The notes beneath the pieces are model-generated. The model saw nothing but the letters and a program-made list of their open reading frames with translations. It had not been told where the DNA came from and searched no databases. From Anaerolineales bacterium (GTDB taxonomy: Bacteria; Chloroflexota; Anaerolineae; Anaerolineales; UBA11579): 64,000 nucleotides of DNA. Location: contig CP075367.1 in the NCBI GenBank assembly GCA_019454165.1, positions 1,082,179-1,146,178 of the forward strand, written 5' to 3'. Positions within the stretch are counted from its first letter, which is position 1, and every line of letters begins with the position of its first letter. The position numbers were made by a program, and so were the translations under genes. Below are positions 34,536 to 41,793 of the stretch, in pieces.

Positions 34536-35819
34536 ATGCCCACAAAGAAGACGACCCTGAAGAGGGCCGCCCCTCCAAAACGTTGGAGTCCTACGACCAA
34601 GCTGGTCGTGGCGCTCAGCCTGGTGGCTTTGCTGGCGGCTGTGCTGGTTCGCTTTGATTACCTGATTGGCCCGCTGCTGCTGGCCTTCATCCTCTCGTAC
34701 ATTCTGCACCCGTTCGTGGCGCGCTTATCGCAGGCCACTCGTCTCAAATGGCGGGCGGCGGTCAATCTCATCTTTGTGCTCTTCCTCGCCGCGGTGGTGT
34801 GGCTGTCGATCCTGGGTGGCTCTGCCGTAGTGGACCAGATGGGCTCGCTGGTGAACGCCGGCCAGAACTTGATCACCAGCCTGCCGGAGTTCGCCCGCCA
34901 GCTGGCCACCCAATCTCTGCAGATCGGCCCGTTTGATATTGAGTTCGCCGAGGTGGAACGCATTCTTCAGGATGAGTTCAATCTCAACTTCGTGACCCTG
35001 GGCCAGCAAGTGCTCTCCGCCTTGCAACCCCTGCTGGGGCAGGCGGGCAGCCTGCTCGGCTTGCTGGCCTCCGGCGCGCTCAGTACCCTGGGCTGGGCGG
35101 CCTTCATCTTCATCATCTCGTACTTCCTGCTGGTGGATTCGGAGGGCGTGCCGTCGTTCTTCGCCCAGCTCGCCAACACCGGCTACGATGCGGATGTTCG
35201 TCGCATCGGCCGTGAGCTCTCGCGCATTTGGGATACCTTCCTGCGCGGCCAGCTGCTCATCATCAGTCTGGTGGTCATCACCTATTTCATGCTCATGACC
35301 ATCCTGGGTGTGCACAATGCCCTGGGTCTGGCTTTCCTCACCGGCTTGGCCAAGTTCGTGCCGTATATTGGCCCGCTGGTGGCCGGCGGCACGGCGGCCC
35401 TCGTGGCCTATTTTCAACAGGGCAATTATCTGGGCATTGAGCCGTTTCCGTATGCCGCCATTGTGGTCATCGGCACCCTGGTGCTGGATCAAGTCTTTGA
35501 TAATCTCGTAACCCCGCGCATCTTTGGCAAGAGCCTGGGCGTGCACCCTGCCGCCGTGCTGGTGGCGGCCCTGATCGCGGCCAGCCTCCTGGGCTTCGTT
35601 GGCCTGCTGCTGGCCGCGCCCGTGCTGGCCAGCTTGCAGCTGCTGCTGACCTTTGCGATACGCAAAATGCTGGATCTCAACCCCTGGCCCCAGCGCGAAG
35701 TGGCTTTGGAGCCAGTTGGCTCCAGCCTGGCACAACGCTTGCAAGAGCTATGGATGCAAGCGCGCAAACGCCTGAGCCAGGCTTATAAGGCATTGCGCAA
35801 GCGCCTGCAGCAAAAGTAA
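34536..35819 (+). CDS. AI-2E family transporter
   Basis: A 427-residue membrane protein of the AI-2E/PerM family with about eight helices: two near residues 22-58, one near 70-92, an extracytoplasmic stretch, then the C-terminal bundle. The family motifs GLAKFVPYIGPLVAG and LVTPRIFGKSLGVHPAAVL are present. Members export autoinducer-2 or act as Na+/H+ antiporters. The substrate cannot be assigned. A basic cytoplasmic tail ends the protein. Confidence 0.9.
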   Translation: MPTKKTTLKRAAPPKRWSPTTKLVVALSLVALLAAVLVRFDYLIGPLLLAFILSYILHPFVARLSQATRLKWRAAVNLIFVLFLAAVVWLSILGGSAVVDQMGSLVNAGQNLITSLPEFARQLATQSLQIGPFDIEFAEVERILQDEFNLNFVTLGQQVLSALQPLLGQAGSLLGLLASGALSTLGWAAFIFIISYFLLVDSEGVPSFFAQLANTGYDADVRRIGRELSRIWDTFLRGQLLIISLVVITYFMLMTILGVHNALGLAFLTGLAKFVPYIGPLVAGGTAALVAYFQQGNYLGIEPFPYAAIVVIGTLVLDQVFDNLVTPRIFGKSLGVHPAAVLVAALIAASLLGFVGLLLAAPVLASLQLLLTFAIRKMLDLNPWPQREVALEPVGSSLAQRLQELWMQARKRLSQAYKALRKRLQQK

Positions 35820-35858
35820 GCCCCCGTAAACTGATCGCTGGTTTAGTCTCAGTTTGGC

Positions 35859-35864
35859 TTATAC
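35859..35864 (+). promoter_or_regulatory. Possible -10 box of the receiver fusion gene
   Basis: TATACT followed by a leader of about 25 nt with no obvious Shine-Dalgarno before the ATG at 35892. Confidence 0.3.
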
Positions 35865-35891
35865 TAATTTGCCCTGTTTAAGGGTTGTTTT

Positions 35892-37247
35892 ATGTCTATG
35901 GTCAGGAATGCCATCATCCTAACGCCCAGCAAGGGCTTTGGCGAAATGGTTCGCCAATTGCTTTCTGATTCAGAGGGGCTGACGCCCCAACTGCTGTATT
36001 CGCCTGCCCAGGCGTTGAGCGCGGCCGCCGATGGGTTGGACCTGTTGGTGTTGGATACCGACTTTGCCGACATGGACATTGCCGCCTATCTGCAGCAGCT
36101 GCGCCAGGTGGCCCCTAACTTTGACCTGATCTTGATCCTAGCCGAAGATACTCCTGCAGATGGCTGGGAGCATGTGGGGGCACAGGTCGTGCTGCCGCAG
36201 CCCTTCTATCTGCCTGATCTGGCGGCTGCCATCGAACAGTTGTACGGGCCGCTGCACTCTGTCGAGATGCCTGCCACCGCCAACGCCGGCGCGGCAGCGT
36301 TACCCGCGCCGCTCAATGCGGCGCCCGCCCACGAAGCCCCCGCTTGGCTGGCGGATACCAAGCTCTCCGCCCAGCATCTGGCACAGCTCTCGCTGGAGTC
36401 CGCTTCGCAGGCCGCCCTGATCACGCGTGGCGCCGAGGTGTGGGCCTACGCCGGCGAGCTGCCGCGGGCCGCGGCCGAGGAGCTGGCTGCTGCCATCTCC
36501 AACGGCGGGGATGCCGGAGCCGACCTGGCGCGCTTCGTGCGCCTGGAGGCGACCCAGGCCGACTATATGCTGTATGCAACCGCGCTGGGCAATGATTACA
36601 AACTAGCGCTGGTGTTTGATACGCAGGTGCCGTTCAGCAAGATGCGCAGCCAGGTGGACAAGATGGCGGCCGCTATGGCGGCTGCCAGCGAAGCCAGCCT
36701 GGCCGAAGTTGCCGTCGCACACGCCGCGGCCGCTGTCAACGGTGTGCCAGCGGCCCCTGCGCCCGCTCAACCCAGCCAGCCTGCACCCGAGGCCGTTGCG
36801 CCCCAGCCCGCGCGTGTGCGCTGGCTGCCGGCCGCCCAGGCCGCCGCAGCCGGCGGCAGCCCGCTGCTGAGCTATGCCTATGTGCTGGCCCCGCGCCTAC
36901 CCGAGCACCGCCTGGAAGGTGACCTGGCGGAGAAGCTGGCCGCCTGGCTGCCGCAGTTGTGTGTTGCCTTCGCCTGGCGGCTGGAGCACCTCAGCATTCA
37001 GCCCGGCTTCGTGCAGTGGATGGTGAGCCTGCCAGCCGAGACCGCGCCGGAGAGCGTGGTGCATACCCTCGAAACGCACTTGTCCGAGCGCATCTTTGAT
37101 GAATTCTCGCGTTTGAAGCGCGACAACCCCTCCGGCGAGTTCTTTGCGCCGGGCTTCCTGGTGATGAACGGCGGCCTGCCCAACGACGCGCAGGTAGCGG
37201 ACTTTATCGCGCACACGCGCAGCCGCCAGGGGATACCGAATCAGTGA
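35892..37247 (+). CDS. Pseudo-receiver / roadblock-like / inactive Y1-transposase-like fusion
   Basis: 451 residues in three parts. Residues 1-120 look like a receiver with the phosphoacceptor strand LLVLDTDF, but without the N-terminal acidic pair (TPS instead) and with LPQP where KP is expected. Residues ~150-260 resemble a roadblock/LC7 domain (LAQLSLESASQAALITRGAEVWAYAGELP, DYKLALVFD). After an Ala/Pro linker, residues ~305-450 follow the IS200/Y1 transposase pattern: YAYVLAPRLPEHRL, then QPGFVQWMVSLPAE where HUH proteins have HVHLLV, then IFDEFSRLKR, FFAPGFLVMNGG and VADFIAHTRSRQG. The HUH histidines are gone. Function unknown; domain calls are by eye. Confidence 0.6.
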   Translation: MSMVRNAIILTPSKGFGEMVRQLLSDSEGLTPQLLYSPAQALSAAADGLDLLVLDTDFADMDIAAYLQQLRQVAPNFDLILILAEDTPADGWEHVGAQVVLPQPFYLPDLAAAIEQLYGPLHSVEMPATANAGAAALPAPLNAAPAHEAPAWLADTKLSAQHLAQLSLESASQAALITRGAEVWAYAGELPRAAAEELAAAISNGGDAGADLARFVRLEATQADYMLYATALGNDYKLALVFDTQVPFSKMRSQVDKMAAAMAAASEASLAEVAVAHAAAAVNGVPAAPAPAQPSQPAPEAVAPQPARVRWLPAAQAAAAGGSPLLSYAYVLAPRLPEHRLEGDLAEKLAAWLPQLCVAFAWRLEHLSIQPGFVQWMVSLPAETAPESVVHTLETHLSERIFDEFSRLKRDNPSGEFFAPGFLVMNGGLPNDAQVADFIAHTRSRQGIPNQ

Positions 37248-37322
37248 ACAGTAATCAGTGATTAGTGATCAGGAGTACCTCGCTACCTGATCCCTGCTTA
37301 CTCCTCACTGTTCCCTCGCCTC
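37248..37322. repeat. Imperfect palindrome before polA
   Basis: GTGAACAGTAATCAGTGATT-type sequence pairs imperfectly with CCTGATCCCTGCTTACTCC and CACTGTTCCC. Related AGTGATCAGTGA-like stretches occur near 2040, 19050, 23190 and 46340. Confidence 0.4.
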
Positions 37323-37329
37323 TCCGCAG

Positions 37330-37335
37330 TACAAT
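37330..37335 (+). promoter_or_regulatory. -10 box of polA, leaderless start
   Basis: TACAAT ends six bases before the polA ATG at 37342. No Shine-Dalgarno. Confidence 0.5.
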
Positions 37336-37341
37336 CTCATA

Positions 37342-40134
37342 ATGCCCCAAACGCTCTATCTCATCGACGGCCACGCGCTGGCCTATCGCACCTACTTCGC
37401 GCTCACCAGCGCCGGCGCAGGCAGCAGCCGCTGGACCACCAGCGCCGGCGAGCCCACCGCCGGCGTGTTCGGCTTCACCTCCGTGCTCTTGCGCATCCTG
37501 GAGCAGGAGCGCCCCGAGTACATGGCGGTGGCGTTCGACGTCGGCAAGACCTTCCGCGACAAGCGTTACCCTGACTACAAAGCCACCCGCGAAAAAATGC
37601 CGGATGATCTGCGCGTGCAGATGGAACGCATCCGCGAGATGGTGGACGCTTTCAACTTCCCCCGCCTGGAGCTGGAGGGTTTTGAGGCCGATGATGTCAT
37701 CGGCAGCATTGCCAAGAAGTCAGCCGGTGAGGGCGTGGGCGTCAAGATCATCACTGGCGATAAAGACTTGCTGCAGCTGGTGGACAAGCGCATCATCGTC
37801 AGCCTGCCCGGCAAGCAGCTGGCCGACGGCAAGGACTATGCCCCGCAGGACGTCTTCGAGTTCCTGGGGGTGATGCCCGAGCAGGTAGTCGATTTCAAAG
37901 CCATGATCGGCGATAAGTCTGACAACATCCCTGGCATCCCCGGCATTGGCGAGAAAACAGCCGCCGGCCTGCTGGCCGAATACAAGACCCTCGATAACAT
38001 CTACGCCAATCTCGACAAGCTCAAGCCTGCCCAGCGCCAGAAATTTGAAGATGGGCGCGAGAAAGCCCAGCTGAGCTACGAACTGGCGCGTATCGTCACC
38101 GACCTGGATATTGACTTCCACATTCAGCAAGCGCGTACTGACCAGATCCGCTCGCAAGACGTGCTGGAGCTGTTCCGCCAGCTCGAGTTCCGCTCACTCA
38201 TGAAGCGGCTCAATACGGTGCTGGAGCTGGGCAGCATGCCGCAGGACACCAAGCTCGGCCAGTTGGGCATGTTCCCCGAGGACAACCCGACCCCCCGCGG
38301 CCCGGCCGTGGACATCGATGTCGAGGTGGTGGATACGCCCGAAGCGCTGGCTGCGCTGGCCAAGACGCTGGCGGCCGCCAAGTACATCTCCTTCGACACC
38401 GAGACAAGCAGCACCAATCACATGCAGTGTGACCTGGTGGGCATCTCGCTCTCGGTGGAGGAGGGCAAGGGCTATTACATCCCCATCGGCCATGAGCGCA
38501 TGCTGGGCCGACAGCTCCCCGTCGCGGATGTGGTCGCCGCCCTGCGCGGCCCCATGACCGACCCCAAGATCCCTAAGCTGGGTCACAACCTCAGCTTCGA
38601 TTACGTCATCCTGGCGCGCCAGGGCCTCAAAGTACAGCCCCTCAGCATGGACAGCATGATCGCTGAGTGGGTGGCGGATAGCGGCTCGCGCAACCTGGGC
38701 CTGAAGGGGCTGGTGTGGGTGCGCCTGAACAATGAAATGACAGAGATCCAGGACCTGCTGGGCAAGGGCCGCAAGCAGATCACCATGGCGCAAGTGCCCA
38801 TTCAGCAGGCGGCCGAGTACGCCGCCGCCGACGCTGAGGTGGTGCTGCGCCTGCAGCCGGTGCTCACCGAGCGCATCAAGGCCGTGAAGGGCGAGCGCAT
38901 CTTTGACGAGATCGAGATGCCGCTGGTGCGCGTGCTCTCGGATATGGAAATGGCCGGCATCATGCTCGACACGCAGTTCCTGGCCGGCATGGGCGCCGAG
39001 CTCAACAAGGATCTGGAGCGCATCGGCACCGAGGTGTACCAGCAGGTCGGTGAGGAGTTCAATCTCAGCTCGCCGCAGCAGCTGGCCCATATGTTGTTCG
39101 ACCGCCTCAAGCTGCCGCCGCCGGCTGGCGTGCGCAAGACCGCCTCGGGCGCCTACTCCACCTCGGCCGATATTCTGGAAGCGATGAGCGAGCAGCACCC
39201 GATCGTGGATCTGATCCTCGATCACCGCGAGCTTTCCAAGCTGAAGACCACCTATGTGGATGCGCTGCCCTTGGTCGTGAACCCGGCCACCAACCGCGTG
39301 CACACTTCGTACAACCAGGCCGGCACGGTCACCGGCCGCATCGCCTCAAGCGAGCCGAATTTGCAGAACATCCCTATTCGCACCGAGCTGGGCCGCCGCG
39401 TGCGGCGGGCCTTCATCGCTGCGCCGGGGCACAAGCTGCTCGGCGTGGATTATTCGCAGGTGGAGCTGCGCATCGTGGCGCACATTGCGCAAGACGAAGC
39501 CATGCTGAACGCCTTTCGTAACAACGAAGACATTCATGTCACCACCGCCGCGGCGATCCTGGGCATCACGCCTGACCAGGTGAGCGGGGATATGCGCCGC
39601 AATGCCAAGGCGGTGAACTTTGGCCTGATCTATGGCATGAGCCCATTCGGGCTCACCCGCAGCACTGATCTTACGCTGGCTGAGGCCGAGAACTTCGTCA
39701 AGGCGTATTTCGAGAAGTTCCCCGGGGTGCGGGCTTACATTGACAACACCAAGAAGAAAGCCGCCCAGTTGGGCTATATCGAAACGCTGTTGGGCCGCCG
39801 CCGCCAGTTCCAGGCGCTGAAGGACGGCACGAACTATGTGCTCAAGAGCCGCCTGGAGCGTGAGGCCATCAACAGCCCGATCCAGGGCACCGCGGCCGAC
39901 ATCATGAAGCTGGCCATGTTGCGCGTGGATGCGGCGCTGGCCAATGCCAAGCTTGGCGGCCGCATGCTGCTACAGGTGCACGATGAGCTGGTGCTGGAAG
40001 TGCCGGATGGCGAGCTGGAGCAGACTGCCGCGCTGGTGCGCGACGAGATGGTCAATGCCTACGCGCTCAGCGTTCCGCTACAGACTGAAGTGAAGATCGG
40101 CCAGAACTGGGGCCAGATGAGCGTGGTCGCTTAG
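37342..40134 (+). CDS. polA: DNA polymerase I
   Basis: A 930-residue enzyme with all three activities likely intact. The 5'-3' flap nuclease domain is residues ~1-300 (LIDGHALAYR, FDVGKTFRDKRYPDYKA, GDKDLLQLVD, GDKSDNIPGIPGIGEKTA). The 3'-5' exonuclease domain is ~325-520 with its acidic residues present (FDTETSS, GHNLSFDYV, YAAADAEV). The family A polymerase domain is ~560-930 (motif A DYSQVELRIVAH, the O-helix segment RRNAKAVNFGLIYGMS, motif C HDELVLEVP). It removes RNA primers and fills gaps in repair. Converges with the next gene 4 bp away. Confidence 0.97.
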   Translation: MPQTLYLIDGHALAYRTYFALTSAGAGSSRWTTSAGEPTAGVFGFTSVLLRILEQERPEYMAVAFDVGKTFRDKRYPDYKATREKMPDDLRVQMERIREMVDAFNFPRLELEGFEADDVIGSIAKKSAGEGVGVKIITGDKDLLQLVDKRIIVSLPGKQLADGKDYAPQDVFEFLGVMPEQVVDFKAMIGDKSDNIPGIPGIGEKTAAGLLAEYKTLDNIYANLDKLKPAQRQKFEDGREKAQLSYELARIVTDLDIDFHIQQARTDQIRSQDVLELFRQLEFRSLMKRLNTVLELGSMPQDTKLGQLGMFPEDNPTPRGPAVDIDVEVVDTPEALAALAKTLAAAKYISFDTETSSTNHMQCDLVGISLSVEEGKGYYIPIGHERMLGRQLPVADVVAALRGPMTDPKIPKLGHNLSFDYVILARQGLKVQPLSMDSMIAEWVADSGSRNLGLKGLVWVRLNNEMTEIQDLLGKGRKQITMAQVPIQQAAEYAAADAEVVLRLQPVLTERIKAVKGERIFDEIEMPLVRVLSDMEMAGIMLDTQFLAGMGAELNKDLERIGTEVYQQVGEEFNLSSPQQLAHMLFDRLKLPPPAGVRKTASGAYSTSADILEAMSEQHPIVDLILDHRELSKLKTTYVDALPLVVNPATNRVHTSYNQAGTVTGRIASSEPNLQNIPIRTELGRRVRRAFIAAPGHKLLGVDYSQVELRIVAHIAQDEAMLNAFRNNEDIHVTTAAAILGITPDQVSGDMRRNAKAVNFGLIYGMSPFGLTRSTDLTLAEAENFVKAYFEKFPGVRAYIDNTKKKAAQLGYIETLLGRRRQFQALKDGTNYVLKSRLEREAINSPIQGTAADIMKLAMLRVDAALANAKLGGRMLLQVHDELVLEVPDGELEQTAALVRDEMVNAYALSVPLQTEVKIGQNWGQMSVVA

Positions 40135-40138
40135 CCGC

Positions 40139-40915
40139 TTAGTCGTCAGCGCGGTTGAAGAGCAGCAGCCAGGCGCCCCAGGCAGGGTCGCCGGCTTCGG
40201 TGATACAGGCGGCGGGCTGCAAGCCGGCCAGCGCTTCTGAGCCCACGATCGACAGAACGTAAGTAGACCCAGGCGTCATTTCGTATTCCGCATAGCCCGG
40301 GCCAAACTCCGGGCGGGCGCCGGTAAAGAATTCGTCGTTGGTTTCGCCGTCGTTCATCGCCAGGCGCACGCCGGCCTGAGCCTGTCCGTTCTCATCGAAT
40401 ATAAAGATCTTGACCAAGGGCGCCGCCTCGCTGCTTTCACATAGCAGCTCGCGGCTACTGAGCGTGTACGCGCCGCCTTCCTCTGCGATGAACGGCGTGG
40501 GCGCCGCGTCCACATCCTCCGGGTTGGGGGTGTTGATGGCGATCGAGGTGGACTGGGCGCTGGCCTGGAAGGTGTCGAGATCACGGGCCAGGCTGGCCAG
40601 CGCCCGCGCCTCGCGCTGCGTGGCGCTGTTGCCGAGGGCGATCTGGGCCTGCGCGCTCAGCACGCGGGCCGGGTCTGCATCGCCCAGCTGGGCCAGGCGC
40701 GCCTGGGCCCGGCTGATATCCCCGCTGGACGCGTAGGCCAGGGCGATCATCAGCCGGTATTGGTCTTGATGCTCCTCGGAGAGGTGAGCCGGCCCCACGC
40801 TGGCGACCTGCAGCGGGAATACCACAAAGGACAGGATGCAGCCGAAAAGCAGACCTACGATGAGGCCAGTCAGTAAATAGAGAGGGGGCCGCTTGGGCGG
40901 CTCTTTGGTCATCAT
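40139..40915 (-). CDS. Membrane-anchored protein of unknown function (pair member 2)
   Basis: 258 residues. One N-terminal transmembrane helix (about 13-33), an extracytoplasmic helical segment (LSEEHQDQYRLMIALAYASSGDISRAQARLAQLGD) and a C-terminal beta-rich domain of about 100 residues with two Cys. The helical part is similar in pattern to the protein encoded just upstream, so the two probably share origin. TPR-like helices suggest protein contacts. No catalytic motif. The start ATG overlaps the previous stop. Confidence 0.75.
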   Translation of the reverse strand: MMTKEPPKRPPLYLLTGLIVGLLFGCILSFVVFPLQVASVGPAHLSEEHQDQYRLMIALAYASSGDISRAQARLAQLGDADPARVLSAQAQIALGNSATQREARALASLARDLDTFQASAQSTSIAINTPNPEDVDAAPTPFIAEEGGAYTLSSRELLCESSEAAPLVKIFIFDENGQAQAGVRLAMNDGETNDEFFTGARPEFGPGYAEYEMTPGSTYVLSIVGSEALAGLQPAACITEAGDPAWGAWLLLFNRADD

Positions 40916-41274
40916 GGCGTGGGAGTATGCGAGAGGCTGGGCACTTGCTCGCGCAAGGCGCTGGCCAGCTCCGCCAGGAGGTTGAGGTCGGCCTGGGAAT
41001 ATTCATGCTCCCGGCCAAACTCCATGGCGTCCACCAGCGGCAGCAGCGGGTTCTCGGCGTTGAGGAATTCGAGATGGTCGATCGCCCGGTCCAGATTGCC
41101 GTCAGCGGCGTAGGCTTCGGCGGCCATCAGGGCATAGTCGGCGGCATAGTCCTCGCGCAGCAGGCTGGGGGCGGCGTCGGCCGCTGAAAGCGGCCGCAGC
41201 TCCCAGCCTGCGTACAGGCTGGCGATCAGGCCCAGCAGGATGGTAAGACCGAATAAGGTATAGCGGGTGACCAT
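40912..41274 (-). CDS. Small membrane-anchored helical protein (pair member 1)
   Basis: 120 residues: an N-terminal transmembrane helix (about 7-24) and a TPR-like helical domain (LLREDYAADYALMAAEAYAADGNLDRAIDHLEFL). It shares the LxxEDxxxxYxLM...AYAxxGxxxRA pattern with the downstream protein and overlaps its start by 4 bp. Function unknown; likely a cell-surface complex with its partner. Confidence 0.75.
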   Translation of the reverse strand: MVTRYTLFGLTILLGLIASLYAGWELRPLSAADAAPSLLREDYAADYALMAAEAYAADGNLDRAIDHLEFLNAENPLLPLVDAMEFGREHEYSQADLNLLAELASALREQVPSLSHTPTP

Positions 41275-41382
41275 TGTGTATTCGTATGCAAGATTACGGC
41301 CAGCTTTCGCGGGCCGCGCATCAGGCTGCTAGTGTAGCGATTTTTGGATCACTTGGCTGGATGCGACGAGCCTGAATTGAGG

Positions 41383-41793
41383 TCAACTTAGATTGCTGAG
41401 GATGCCGCCGGCTGCGATCAGCCCCAGGCCGCCCGCCAACCAGACAACGCTCGGCTTCCAGCCGGCCCAGAGCAAGCCCAGTACCTTACGCTGGGCCGCT
41501 TTGCGCTCCTCACCTTGGACCTTGATCTGGTGGATCTGCGCCTGGGTGTTACGCCACTCAGGCGTGTTGGTGAACGTGGCGGTGTCACGCAGAAAGACCC
41601 ATGTACCCCAGCACATCGCAGCCGTTCCTACCAGGATGAGCGGCAATCCAACTAGATTGGCGGAGAAGGCCAGCCATTGCTCGGCGCGCAACAAGGGCAG
41701 CAAGGTTTCATAGAACATAGACCAGATAATGCTGCCGAAAAAGATGAGCGCCGCCAGCCAGAGCACAAAGCGGACAGCCAGGACCCTGTTCAT
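41383..41793 (-). CDS. Membrane protein of unknown function downstream of alaS
   Basis: 136 residues with helices at about 5-25, 40-65 and 110-130 and a charged cytoplasmic loop (EWRNTQAQIHQIKVQGEERKAAQRK). The ATG overlaps the alaS stop (ATGA), so it is translationally coupled to alaS. No family recognised. Confidence 0.75.
   Translation of the reverse strand: MNRVLAVRFVLWLAALIFFGSIIWSMFYETLLPLLRAEQWLAFSANLVGLPLILVGTAAMCWGTWVFLRDTATFTNTPEWRNTQAQIHQIKVQGEERKAAQRKVLGLLWAGWKPSVVWLAGGLGLIAAGGILSNLS

Noticed and set aside
35892..37247. Active IS200/IS605 insertion sequence
   Set aside because: The transposase-like part lacks the HUH histidines, is fused behind two other domains, and no subterminal element hairpins or tnpB are present.
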